Shown here: positions 26,409-34,997 of the stretch, piece by piece
How positions within the stretch are numbered: the stretch's first letter is position 1
How the letters are laid out: the number at the start of each line of letters is the position of its first letter
Source of the DNA: Lutibacter sp.
GTDB taxonomy: Bacteria > Bacteroidota > Bacteroidia > Flavobacteriales > Flavobacteriaceae
DNA: 38,659 nt
NCBI GenBank assembly: GCA_015662775.1
Contig: DQTL01000091.1
Coordinates: 1-38,659 of the forward strand
Direction: 5' to 3'
Notes under the pieces: model-generated
What the model saw: only the letters and a program-made list of their open reading frames with translations
Databases searched by the model: none
Told to the model about the DNA's origin: nothing
Made by a program: the position numbers and the translations under genes

Positions 26409-27464
26409 ATGAAAATACTAAAAAAAATAGGATTACTACTATTGGCACTTATAATTGCCAATAGTATCTATTATTACGTAAAACCAGAAGAAGTGAAACA
26501 ATTAGTAAAAAATAATAGTTTAGAGACTATTAATAAAGATTGGAAAGGAAACGTGAAAATTGGAAATGAATTTTCTAATGGAGAGGAAAAGGATGTGCAA
26601 ATAATGCCCTTGGATATTCTAAAATGGAAACTCTCTAAAAACCCACAAGCAACCGAAAAAAAAGAGGATACCTTTAGGCTCAATGTAGTAGAAAATCAAG
26701 CTTTTTTACATTCCAATAAAGATATGATCGTTTGGTTGGGTCATGCTACTTTTTTTATTCGTATCGCTGGAAAAACCATTTTAACAGATCCTGTTTTGGG
26801 CGATGTGTCTTTTATAAAACGTTTAACGGGAAATGCTTGTGCTACGGATAGTTTGAAAAACATTGATTATATTTTGCTTTCACATGGTCACAGAGATCAT
26901 TTTGATAAACCAACCTTAAAAACTATTTTTAAAAATAATGTAGATGTGGAGGCTTTAATTCCTTTAGAATTAAATGCTTATTTCGATAAAAACAACATCA
27001 AAAACCAACAAGCAGGATGGTATCAAAAATATAAAACAACAGCTGATTTAGAAATATATTTTATGCCGGCACGTCATTGGAATCGCAGAGGAGCACTCGA
27101 TTTTAATAAAAATCTTTGGGGAAGTTTTATTATTAAATCAAAAGATAAAACCATCTATTTTTCTGGTGATACAGCCTATGGTTCACATTTTAAAGAAATT
27201 AGCAACTATTTTGGAAAAATTGATTATTCACTCTTATCAATAGGTGCTTACAAACCAGAAAAGATAATGAAAAATACCCACATGACACCTTTAGAAGCAC
27301 TACAAGCTCATAATGATTTGAATGGAACAGTATTTATTCCCATGCACTTTGCAACCTATGATTTATCAGATGAACCCATTGGAGAACCTGTACGAATTTT
27401 GGAAAAAAAGATGGAAAATAATACAATAAAATTCTTAGATGTGGGTGAGGAATTGATGTTGTAA
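26409..27464 (+). CDS. MBL-fold metallo-hydrolase, UlaG/NAPE-PLD-like, membrane-anchored
   Basis: A 351-residue metallo-beta-lactamase-fold hydrolase. An N-terminal hydrophobic segment (IGLLLLALIIANSIYYYV) anchors it or sends it to the periplasm. WLGHATFFIRIAGKTILTDP is the typical first strand-loop. The metal site is LSHGHRDHFD (H159, H161, D163, H164), with later ligands in MPARHWNRRG, IYFSGDTAYGSHF and FIPMHFATYDLSDEP. The RHWNRRG/SGDTAYG combination places it with NAPE-PLD-like and UlaG-like phosphodiesterases or lactonases, not with beta-lactamases. It sits between tolC and an SDR gene inside an efflux cluster, 36 bases after tolC, so a role linked to the pump's substrate is possible but unproven. 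Confidence 0.85.
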   Translation: MKILKKIGLLLLALIIANSIYYYVKPEEVKQLVKNNSLETINKDWKGNVKIGNEFSNGEEKDVQIMPLDILKWKLSKNPQATEKKEDTFRLNVVENQAFLHSNKDMIVWLGHATFFIRIAGKTILTDPVLGDVSFIKRLTGNACATDSLKNIDYILLSHGHRDHFDKPTLKTIFKNNVDVEALIPLELNAYFDKNNIKNQQAGWYQKYKTTADLEIYFMPARHWNRRGALDFNKNLWGSFIIKSKDKTIYFSGDTAYGSHFKEISNYFGKIDYSLLSIGAYKPEKIMKNTHMTPLEALQAHNDLNGTVFIPMHFATYDLSDEPIGEPVRILEKKMENNTIKFLDVGEELML

Positions 27465-27516
27465 AAAGGAGCTAAAGAGTGAAAGGGTTTTTGAAACAAT
27501 AACCAACTATCTTTAA

Positions 27517-27640
27517 GAGATTGCTTCACTCCATTGCATTTTGTTCGCAATGACTGACCTCAAATCAACATTACCCCTATTGAGATCAGTCATTGCGGAC
27601 GTAAGATTTCAAAAGAAGTACCGTCTTTGCGAGCGAGGTA
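27517..27640. repeat. REP-like elements in inverted arrangement
   Basis: The spacer between the MBL and SDR genes holds a reverse copy of the attgc-type element (gagattgcttcactccattg to ttcgcaatgac), a forward piece (gtcattgcggacgtaag) and a third fragment (gtctttgcgagcgaggtac). tcgcaatgactgacctcaa (27545-27563) pairs with ttgagatcagtcattgcgg (27580-27598) at 17 of 19 positions, making a long hairpin with a 16-base loop. There is no T-tract after it. Confidence 0.6.
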
Positions 27641-27708
27641 CGAGCAAAGCAAACTCTTGAAGTAAGACAAATCTTATTTCAAGGTAACAAAACTAAAAAA
27701 CTAATAAA

Positions 27709-28470
27709 ATGAAAACAGTATTAATAACAGGAGCATCAAGCGGTATCGGAAAAGAAACCGCTTTTGAATATGCAAAAAACAATTACAATTTGGTATTGGT
27801 AGCTCGTCGTCAAGACCGATTAGAAGCTATAAAATTTGAAATTGAAAATAAATATAATGTTACAGTTATTGTCGTAGCAATGGATTTGTCAAATAGCAAT
27901 AGTGCAAATGAATTATTTAAATCCATTTCAAAACAGAATCTCAAAATTGATGTTTTAATTAACAATGCTGGTTTTGGACAATACGGTGATTTTTTAAATA
28001 TTGACGCACATAAAGACGAAGAAATGTTACTTTTAAATATGCTGACATTAACCAAACTTTCGAGATTTTTTGGGAGTGAAATGGTAAAAAATGGAGGAGG
28101 TAATATTATCAATATTGCATCAACTGCAGCTTTTCAGCCTGTTCCTGGATTGGCTACTTATTCGGCATCAAAAGCTTATGTAATGAGTTTCTCTGAAGCT
28201 ATTGCATATGAACTAAAAGATAAGAATGTTATTGTTACAAGTATTTGTCCTGGGGCAACCCAAAGTGAATTTGGTAACAAAGCAGACATCAATAAAAATG
28301 TATTTAGAAACAAACCAACTAGTACTGACCTAGCTAAGTTTATTTATACATCCATGAAAAAGAAAAGAACAAATGCAATCCACGGATTTATGAATGTAAT
28401 TCTTGCATTCTCAAACAGATTTGCACCTAGAAAATTAACAACAATTATCGCAGCTAAAATGATGAAGTAA
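27709..28470 (+). CDS. Short-chain dehydrogenase/reductase (SDR)
   Basis: A 253-residue cytosolic NAD(P)H-dependent oxidoreductase with the Rossmann signature TGASSGIG (residues 7-14), the strand-loop VLINNAGFGQYG and the catalytic Ser in NIASTAAFQPVPG. Tyr151 and Lys155 lie in ATYSASKAYV. The basic RRQDR after the second strand suggests NADP(H) preference, as in classical cP2 SDRs. The C-terminus (KKKRTNAIHGFMNVILAFSN, RFAPRKLTTIIAAKMM) resembles the DltE/YdfG-like group. It precedes the adaptor gene by 38 bases and is separated from the MBL gene by 244 bases that contain REP-like repeats. The substrate cannot be told from sequence. Confidence 0.9.
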   Translation: MKTVLITGASSGIGKETAFEYAKNNYNLVLVARRQDRLEAIKFEIENKYNVTVIVVAMDLSNSNSANELFKSISKQNLKIDVLINNAGFGQYGDFLNIDAHKDEEMLLLNMLTLTKLSRFFGSEMVKNGGGNIINIASTAAFQPVPGLATYSASKAYVMSFSEAIAYELKDKNVIVTSICPGATQSEFGNKADINKNVFRNKPTSTDLAKFIYTSMKKKRTNAIHGFMNVILAFSNRFAPRKLTTIIAAKMMK

Positions 28471-28508
28471 AAGCACAAATAAAGTGTTTTAACATAAATA
28501 GAAATACA

Positions 28509-29645
28509 ATGAAAAATACAATCTTACTAATTACATTAGTACTCATACTCTTTTCTTGTAACACCAAGACAGAAGCACCAAAAAGCAATTTGGAAAAACT
28601 ACAAGCAGATCAGCTAAAAATACAAACAACAGTTGATAGTTTGCAAGTCGAATTAAAAAACATTGAAAAAGCCATAAAACAGCTAGATACGGTCAAAAAA
28701 TTGCAAAAAGTTACCTTTTTCACAACAAAAGACACACTGTTTAAGCATTATATCACTTTACAAGGTATGGTTGCTTCTGACCAGAATGTAATACTCAGAC
28801 CAGAAATGGCTGGTACCATACAGCGTATTTTTGTAAAAGAAGGACAACGGGTTTCAAGAGGACAAACATTGGTGCAAATTAATGCTGATGTTTTAAATGA
28901 TAAAGTAGTAGAACTTAAAACCCAATTAAGTTTAGCAACTACGACATTCCAACGTCAAGAACGCCTTTGGAATCAAAAAATTGGTTCTGAAATGCAATAT
29001 TTAGGGGCAAAAACGCAAAAAGAAGCATTAGAAAACTCCTTAAAATCGCTTCATACACAAATTGCTAAAATGAAAATAAAAGCACCTTTTACTGGTGTAA
29101 TTGATGCGATTATACCAAAAGTTGGTGAGTTGATTGGACCACAAACTTCTGTTATAAGACTAATTAATTTAAATAACGTATATATAGAAGCTGAAGTGCC
29201 AGAAACCTATTTATCAGTTGTTAAAAAAGGAACAGAAGTATTGGTTGATTTTCCATCTATCAATAAACAATTAATAGCTAGGATTAATAAAATTGGGAAT
29301 TATATAAACCCTGATAATAGGAGTTTTAAAATCCGTATTGCTATTCCAAATAAAAAGAATTTGATAAAGCCCAATTTGTTAGCCGATTTAAAAATTAATG
29401 ATTTTAAAGCTACAGGTGTGGTTTTACCATCTAATTTGATACAGATGAATCAAAAAGCTGAGAAATTTGTCTATACTGTTTTAAATGACAGTGCAAAAAC
29501 TACTGTGGTAAAAAGGATTTTAGAAGTAGGTCAAGAATACAATAACCAAGTAATTATTTTAAAAGGCGTAGAAGCTCAAGAACAAATAGTACTTGATGGT
29601 AGTAAGTTTGTTAAAGATGGTGACGAAGTAGAAATAACACAGTAA
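28509..29645 (+). CDS. Efflux RND periplasmic adaptor (membrane fusion) lipoprotein
   Basis: A 378-residue HlyD/AcrA-type adaptor joining the RND pump to TolC. The lipobox is LILFSC (Cys17). A short coiled coil follows (LEKLQADQLKIQTTVDSLQV), then the lipoyl/barrel-sandwich half-motifs LRPEMAGTIQRIFVKEGQRV and MKIKAPFTGVIDAIIPKVGE flanking a helical hairpin. A beta-barrel comes next (NNVYIEAEVPETYLSVVKKG), and a membrane-proximal domain ends in VLDGSKFVKDGDEVEI. It lies 104 bases before the RND gene; that gap consists largely of three REP-like units. The stop codon TAA is the second to fourth base of the first unit. Confidence 0.92.
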   Translation: MKNTILLITLVLILFSCNTKTEAPKSNLEKLQADQLKIQTTVDSLQVELKNIEKAIKQLDTVKKLQKVTFFTTKDTLFKHYITLQGMVASDQNVILRPEMAGTIQRIFVKEGQRVSRGQTLVQINADVLNDKVVELKTQLSLATTTFQRQERLWNQKIGSEMQYLGAKTQKEALENSLKSLHTQIAKMKIKAPFTGVIDAIIPKVGELIGPQTSVIRLINLNNVYIEAEVPETYLSVVKKGTEVLVDFPSINKQLIARINKIGNYINPDNRSFKIRIAIPNKKNLIKPNLLADLKINDFKATGVVLPSNLIQMNQKAEKFVYTVLNDSAKTTVVKRILEVGQEYNNQVIILKGVEAQEQIVLDGSKFVKDGDEVEITQ

Positions 29646-29728
29646 AGACGTTGCATGCAACGTCTCAACAGTAAAGACGTTTCAGAGCAACGCCTCAACG
29701 GTAAAGGCGTTGTACTCAACGCTCAACA
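29642..29728. repeat. Three tandem GTAAAGAC-type palindromic units
   Basis: Units start at 29642, 29671 and 29701, each 28-30 bases long and each opening with gtaaagac or gtaaaggc and closing with ctcaac. The first has a perfect inner palindrome, gacgttgcatgcaacgtc, identical to the centre of the palindrome at 5767-5810; the second and third are degenerate. The array fills most of the adaptor-RND spacer and is probably transcribed as part of the efflux mRNA. Confidence 0.8.
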
Positions 29729-29749
29729 ATTCGCAGTAAAACTAGATAA

Positions 29750-32700
29750 ATGAAAGAAAATATAAATAAAGAGTTTAAATTATCGAGTTGGTCGATTAAT
29801 AATAAAATGACGGTTTTTGTCATTATTTTTATCATTCTTATTGGTGGATATCAGTCCTATAAAGCCATGCCAAGGGAAGCTTTTCCAGAGGTAGTCATAC
29901 CGCAGATTTTTATCACGACTATTCACCCAGGAAACTCGGCAATTGATATTGAAAAGCTAATTACTAAACCTTTAGAACAAGAGATTAATACCATATCGGG
30001 TATTGAAAAAATCACTTCTACTTCTTCGCAAGATTTTTCCATGATTGTGGCTGAGTTTGATTTTAGTGTGACTCCAGAAGAAGCACTTCGTAAAGTAAAA
30101 GACAAGGTAGATGTTGCTATGTCAGATTCCGATTTTCCTAAAGATTTACCTTCAGACCCAGCGATTCAAGAGTTGAATATTTCGGAAATGATGCCGATTA
30201 TGAACATTAATCTTTCGGGTGAATTTTCAATAGATCAACTCAAAGAATATGGTGAATATTTAGAAGATAAAATAGAAAGTTTACCCGAAATATCAGGTGT
30301 TGATATACGAGGTGTACAGGATAAAGAAGTAGAAATTGCAATCGATTTGTATAAAATGCAAGCTTCTGAAATTAGTTTTTATGATATAGCAGGTGTCATA
30401 CAAAATGAAAACATGACTATTTCTGGTGGTGAGTTACAAGAAAATGGAATTAAAAGAAATGTACGTGTACTGGGCGAATTTAAACGCCCTGACGAAATCG
30501 AGGATATTATTATCAAGCAAGAGTTTGGTAATATTGTGTATCTAAGAGATATTGCAGAAGTTAATTTTCAAGGCGAAGAACGAGTCAGTTACGCAAGAGA
30601 GTTTATGAAACCCGTTGTAATGCTAGATGTAAAGAAAAAAGGAGGAAAAAACTTAATTGAAGCCTCTGAAAAAATCAATGAAATTTTAAAGAAAGCAAAA
30701 GCAACTGTTTTTCCAAATAATTTAGAAATATCGGTCACCAATGACATGTCTAATCAAACAAAAAAACAAGTTTTAAACTTAGAGAATAGTATTATTATAG
30801 GAGTAATCTTGGTGGTGCTAGTACTGTTATTTTTCTTAGGTTTACGAAATGCCTTATTTGTAGGTATTGCCATACCGCTTTCTATGTTAATGTCGTTTAT
30901 GTTGCTAAATATGATGGGTGTTACCCTTAATATGATGGTGTTGTTTGGCTTAATATTGGCACTGGGAATGCTGGTGGATAATGGAATCGTAGTAGTCGAA
31001 AATATTTATAGGCTGTATGATGAAGGACATACATTAATCAAAGCAGCCAAACTAGGTGTAGGCGAAGTAGCCATGCCTATTATAGCTTCAACTGCAACAA
31101 CTTTAGCCGCTTTTTTACCTCTGGCTTTTTGGCCTGGTATGATGGGTCAGTTTATGAAATTTTTACCGATTACGATAATTATTGTTTTGGGTTCGTCTTT
31201 GTTTGTTGGTCTTGTCGTTAACCCTATGTTAACCTCGGTGTACATGAAGTTAAAAGAAAAAAAATTACCGTTAATTAAACTATCAATTTATAATGGAATT
31301 TTACTTTTAATTGGTTTTTTGTTAATCTTTATAGGATTTGAAGGAAATAAAGGAACTTCAAATGCAATTGGGCTGGTCTTAGTTCTTTTTAGTCTATTAT
31401 GGCTTTTAAATTATTTTGCTTTCACACCTGCCACCCAATGGTTTCAAGATAAACTTTTGCCTTGGCTAGAAGGTCTATATGAAAGAGGTTTAGAATTTGC
31501 ACTAAAAGGATGGCGACCTTATGCGTTTTTAGTTGGTACTTTTGTTTTGTTGATTTTTTCTATGCTATTGATGAAAATGAATCCACCAAAAACCCTATTC
31601 TTTCCAGAAACACCACCTAAACAAGTTTTTGTATTTGTAGAGTTCCCGATAGGAACTGATATAGAGGTCACTAATAATTTGACTTTGACTATGGAATCAG
31701 ACATCATCGATTTTATAAAAAAATATGAAAAAAACGGAAAGAATTTTTTAATTACTTCTGTGATTGGGCAAGTAGGTGAAGGAACCGCAGATCCAAATCA
31801 AGATATGGGAAGTGGAAACACACCAAACAAATCACGTATTACCATAGATTTTGTAGATTATGAATTTAGACAAGGAATTGACACTCAAGATGTTTTAGAT
31901 GATATTCGAAAGTTGGTTCAAAAATACCCTGGCGTTATCATTTCCGTTGATAAACCCAAAGATGGGCCACCAGCAGGTGCACCAGTTAATATTGAGGTAG
32001 CAGGTGATGATTATTATCTGATTATGCACGAAGCAGAGAAGATTAAAAATTATATTGAGGAATCAAGTGTCGTAGGTTACGAAGAATTAAAACTAGATGT
32101 AGAACAAGGAAAACCAGAATTATCGGTTATCATTGATCGTCAAAAAGCAAGACGCTTGGCACTTTCAACAGGACAAATAGGTGATGCTTTACGAACTTCA
32201 ATTTATGGGAAAGAAATTTCAACCTATAAAGATGGCGAAGATGACTATCCTATTAATATGCGTTTGCATGAGAAATACAGGTATAATAAAGATGCCTTGA
32301 TGAATCAATTGATTACTTTTAGAAATCAAAGCAATGGTAAGATTGTACAAGTCCCTATTTCAGCTGTAGCAAAAACAGAAAACACAACTACTTTTAGTGC
32401 GGTAAAACGTAAGGATTTAAAACGATTAATCACAATTACATCTAATGTGTTGAATAATTACAATGCTACGGAAGTCAATGATAATCTAAAAAAATTATTG
32501 GCAAATTACCCACTTGCCAAAGGTATTAATATCACTTTTACAGGCGAACAAGAAGAACAAGCTAAAATGATGGCATTTCTTTCTAATGCTTTGTTGATAG
32601 CCTTAGCCCTGATTTTTTTAATCATAGTGGGACAGTTTAATTCAATCAGTACACCTGTGATTATATCGGTTTCTGTTTTATTGAGTTTAATAGGTGTTTT

Positions 32701-33175
32701 ATTAGGTTTGGTCATGTTTAAAATGGATTTTGTCGTATTAATGACCATGATTGGAATCATTTCTTTAGCAGGAATTGTGGTAAACAATGCCATCGTTCTT
32801 CTCGATTATACGAGTTTAGTTATGAAACGAAAAGTACTAGAAAATGGCTTTGATGAGTTAGAGAAGATTGGAAACAAAAAAATACTTTTTGAAAGTATCG
32901 TAGAAGGTGGAAAAGTACGTTTACGACCTGTATTATTAACAGCCATCACTACAATACTAGGATTGTTGCCACTTGCAATAGGTGTCAATTTCAACTTTGC
33001 AACACTCTTTACTGAGTTTAATCCACAGTTTTATTTAGGAGGTGATAATACCGCGTTTTGGGGACCTATGTCATGGACAGTAATCTTTGGTTTGAGCTTT
33101 GCTACTTTCTTGACCTTGATTATTGTACCGATTATGTATTATTTATTGAATCGATTTAAACTTTGGCGGAAATAG
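29750..33175 (+). CDS. Efflux RND transporter permease
   Basis: The inner-membrane proton-driven pump, 1141 residues, AcrB/MexB-type fold with two sets of helices and two large periplasmic loops. Near the start is MPREAFPEVVIPQIFITTIH, typical of RND loops. TM4 has LGMLVDNGIVVVENIYRLYD, with Asp410 at the AcrB D407 position and Asn411 where AcrB has a second Asp; this D-N form is common outside AcrB. TM10 has GIVVNNAIVLLDYTSLV. It is about 100 residues longer than AcrB because two extra hydrophobic segments (LSIYNGILLLIGFLLIFIGF; NAIGLVLVLFSLLWLLNYF) lie between the halves. With the upstream TolC and adaptor it makes a full tripartite exporter; the substrate is unknown. Confidence 0.93.
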   Translation: MKENINKEFKLSSWSINNKMTVFVIIFIILIGGYQSYKAMPREAFPEVVIPQIFITTIHPGNSAIDIEKLITKPLEQEINTISGIEKITSTSSQDFSMIVAEFDFSVTPEEALRKVKDKVDVAMSDSDFPKDLPSDPAIQELNISEMMPIMNINLSGEFSIDQLKEYGEYLEDKIESLPEISGVDIRGVQDKEVEIAIDLYKMQASEISFYDIAGVIQNENMTISGGELQENGIKRNVRVLGEFKRPDEIEDIIIKQEFGNIVYLRDIAEVNFQGEERVSYAREFMKPVVMLDVKKKGGKNLIEASEKINEILKKAKATVFPNNLEISVTNDMSNQTKKQVLNLENSIIIGVILVVLVLLFFLGLRNALFVGIAIPLSMLMSFMLLNMMGVTLNMMVLFGLILALGMLVDNGIVVVENIYRLYDEGHTLIKAAKLGVGEVAMPIIASTATTLAAFLPLAFWPGMMGQFMKFLPITIIIVLGSSLFVGLVVNPMLTSVYMKLKEKKLPLIKLSIYNGILLLIGFLLIFIGFEGNKGTSNAIGLVLVLFSLLWLLNYFAFTPATQWFQDKLLPWLEGLYERGLEFALKGWRPYAFLVGTFVLLIFSMLLMKMNPPKTLFFPETPPKQVFVFVEFPIGTDIEVTNNLTLTMESDIIDFIKKYEKNGKNFLITSVIGQVGEGTADPNQDMGSGNTPNKSRITIDFVDYEFRQGIDTQDVLDDIRKLVQKYPGVIISVDKPKDGPPAGAPVNIEVAGDDYYLIMHEAEKIKNYIEESSVVGYEELKLDVEQGKPELSVIIDRQKARRLALSTGQIGDALRTSIYGKEISTYKDGEDDYPINMRLHEKYRYNKDALMNQLITFRNQSNGKIVQVPISAVAKTENTTTFSAVKRKDLKRLITITSNVLNNYNATEVNDNLKKLLANYPLAKGINITFTGEQEEQAKMMAFLSNALLIALALIFLIIVGQFNSISTPVIISVSVLLSLIGVLLGLVMFKMDFVVLMTMIGIISLAGIVVNNAIVLLDYTSLVMKRKVLENGFDELEKIGNKKILFESIVEGGKVRLRPVLLTAITTILGLLPLAIGVNFNFATLFTEFNPQFYLGGDNTAFWGPMSWTVIFGLSFATFLTLIIVPIMYYLLNRFKLWRK

Positions 33176-33260
33176 GAACACAGTGATATGATGACTTTAA
33201 GTCATCTTATCACTAAATAGGAACACAGTGATACGATGACTTCAAGTCATCGTATCACTA
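33171..33260. repeat. Two tandem 45-bp palindromic repeats upstream of the RAYT gene
   Basis: Each 45-bp unit starts aataggaacacagtgata and holds a hairpin. In the second unit the arms gtgatacgatgactt and aagtcatcgtatcac pair over 15 bp with a 1-base loop (33228-33258). In the first the same hairpin (33183-33213) has one mismatch. The first unit starts inside the RND gene and supplies its TAG stop. The second ends 10 bases before the transposase ATG. This arrangement is that of REP elements mobilised by a RAYT. Confidence 0.85.
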
Positions 33261-33270
33261 AAAAATCATC

Positions 33271-33909
33271 ATGCAATTAGAAAAAGGACAACTATATCAT
33301 ATCTACAACCAAGGAAATAATCATAGAAAGATATTCTTTAAACGAGATAACTATTTGTTCTTTTTAAAAAAAGTAAAAACCTATATTTCTCCTTATGCAG
33401 ATATTGTTGCTTGGTGTTTAATGCCTAACCATTTCCATTTTATGGTTTATATAAGAGAGGTGGAAATTTCAGTTGAAAGTGATAAGTTGACTCAACAGAG
33501 TGATAAGATGACTCCAAGTGATCTTATCACTACTAACAAAAAACGAACTTTTAATAATTCTATAGCAATTATGCTTCGCTCTTATACTAGAGCAATCAAC
33601 AAACAAGAAAACGCATCAGGTTCATTATTTAAGGCTCATACCAAAGCCGAATGCATCAATTGCCACAAAGGAATTACTCCTTCCTTTATAATGCAAGACG
33701 CAGTTACAAAAATCAATTATCAAAATTCTGAAAAACAATATCCTCAGGTTTGTTTTAACTATATTCATAATAACCCAGTAAAAGCGGGTTTAGTTAGAAA
33801 TGCAATTGATTGGGAGTTTTCTTCTGCAAAAGATTATGCAGGTATTAGAAATGGAAAATTAATCAACAAAGATGTGGCTTTAGAATATATTGACAAGTTA
33901 TCAGAGTGA
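33271..33909 (+). CDS. REP-associated tyrosine transposase (RAYT, IS200/IS605-like TnpA relative)
   Basis: A 212-residue HUH single-strand DNA transposase. YHIYNQGNNHRKIFFKRDNY is the family opening. The HUH motif is in MPNHFHFMVYI (H54-F55-H56). The tyrosine helix is NYIHNNPVKAGLVRNAIDW (Tyr164 as likely nucleophile), followed by FSSAKDYAG. RAYTs process REP hairpins flanking their own gene; such hairpins are present on both sides. Odd feature: between the HUH motif and KKRTFNNSIAIMLRSYTR lies SDKLTQQSDKMTPSDLITT, coded by an in-frame pair of REP arms and a full 31-base hairpin. The stop TGA lies in another partial REP arm. The gene has no terminal inverted repeats of its own. Confidence 0.88.
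   Translation: MQLEKGQLYHIYNQGNNHRKIFFKRDNYLFFLKKVKTYISPYADIVAWCLMPNHFHFMVYIREVEISVESDKLTQQSDKMTPSDLITTNKKRTFNNSIAIMLRSYTRAINKQENASGSLFKAHTKAECINCHKGITPSFIMQDAVTKINYQNSEKQYPQVCFNYIHNNPVKAGLVRNAIDWEFSSAKDYAGIRNGKLINKDVALEYIDKLSE
33479..33530. repeat. REP arm and complete REP hairpin inside the RAYT coding sequence
   Basis: At 33479-33492 is gtgataagttgact, a single 5' arm. Exactly 21 bases later, 33500-33530 holds a full copy of the flanking hairpin that is 27/31 identical to each of the two upstream copies. It pairs imperfectly. The 21-base step keeps the reading frame and gives the protein repeat SDKLTQQ/SDKMTPS. Confidence 0.8.
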
Positions 33910-33986
33910 TAAGATGAATTCGAGAAGCCACTTCAATGAGCGATTTGCTGAGTGAGTAATTAGATGACTTCGAGTCATCTAATTAC
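33904..33986. repeat. REP arm and palindrome downstream of the RAYT gene
   Basis: A partial arm, gtgataagatgaattcgag (from 33905), overlaps the transposase stop. About 30 bases later a perfect hairpin (33956-33986) has arms gtaattagatgact and agtcatctaattac and a 3-base loop, tcg. It keeps the inner agatgact/agtcatct of the upstream units but has different outer bases (gtaat in place of gtgat). It therefore bounds the RAYT locus on the right. Confidence 0.75.
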
Positions 33987-34020
33987 TAGACTAGATTAAC
34001 AAGAACAAACAAATATTTCA

Positions 34021-34028
34021 TACATTTG
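34021..34028 (+). promoter_or_regulatory. -7 promoter element (TACATTTG) before the PorP/SprF pseudogene
   Basis: A full TAnnTTTG match, 18 bases before ATG 34047. The TTG at 34026 used as the start by the ORF track is inside it. No clear -33 box. Confidence 0.45.
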
Positions 34029-34046
34029 TATTATAGTTTTATAAGT

Positions 34047-34923
34047 ATGAAAAAGTATTTACTTACACCACTATTCCTGTTTTTTATAATGTTAGTCAGC
34101 TATTCCCAAGTACAAAATATTCATGTTTTAAGCTTATACAATACAAATGTTATCAATCCTGCTTATGCAGGTAATAATGGAAGTCTAAATATTAGTGCAG
34201 TATATGGAACACAATGGATTGGAGTTATAGGAGCACCTAAGAATTTTCTATTTAATGTACACGCTCCAATTTTCGATGGATTTGGAGCTGGTATTTCCTA
34301 CGAAAGAGGAACAATAGGTCCATTAACTGAAAATGGAATTAATATTGATTTTTCTTATAAATATGATTTAACAGAAAAGAATCATCTTGCAGTTGGGGTA
34401 AAATACCTGCATAAACAAGTTCGTGGTTTTCGGATTTGGTGAAAGAGAAAGAGAGAATTTTTCATTTGGGTTCTTTTATAATTCAGAAAGATTTTTTGCT
34501 GACATAGCATTTATTGAATTGTTTAATAAGGTTTCTTATGGCTTAGGAGATAGAAAAATAGAGTTATCCCAAAAAAAGTTTTTTGCCCGAGTTGGGTATA
34601 TTGTTTATGCATCTGACTTAATAAAGATAAAGCCCTACTTACTTCTTGATGCTTATAAAGGGAGTCCAATTTCCCCTGATATTGGAGTAAGCACAATCTT
34701 CGATAATATCCTAGAAGTGGGAATTAACTATGATCTTTATGATGAGTTGGGGTTGATTTTATATAGCCCTAAATTTTTCAAAGTTTTTCAGATTGGCGTG
34801 TCAACAGTAATCTATACTAAGAATCAATTGTTGACAAGTGCAGGTGAATCAAAGTCTTTTTCTGTTTTCACCAATTTAAATATTAATGCATTCGGTAAGA
34901 AAAGCGAAAAAAGATATTTCTAA
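34047..34923 (+). pseudogene. PorP/SprF family type IX secretion membrane protein, frameshifted
   Basis: Two consecutive ORFs in different frames make one gene. The first (to 34442) has a signal peptide (YLLTPLFLFFIMLVSYSQ) and the unmistakable family start VLSLYNTNVINPAYAGNNGS, then FLFNVHAPIFDGFGAGISYE and KNHLAVGVKYLHKQV. The second (from about 34402-34423, frame +1) has NFSFGFFYNSERFFADIAFI, a run of barrel strands and the tail FSVFTNLNINAFGK. The frame change must lie between 34400 and 34440. The stretch joining the halves also looks short against the usual roughly 300-residue barrel, so a small deletion is possible. The start is ATG 34047, not TTG 34026. It stands alone, away from any T9SS operon, next to the RAYT locus. 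Confidence 0.75.
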
Positions 34924-34997
34924 TAATTAATATCATCTTATTTCTTTTCCTTTCAGCGAACCTGTCTGCCTTTTTGGTGGTAGAGCGGTCTTAGGTT

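Noticed and set aside
26409-27464. MBL-fold gene as a beta-lactamase
   Set aside because: The motif set (WLGHATF, ARHWNRRG, SGDTAYG) is that of UlaG/NAPE-PLD-like hydrolases.
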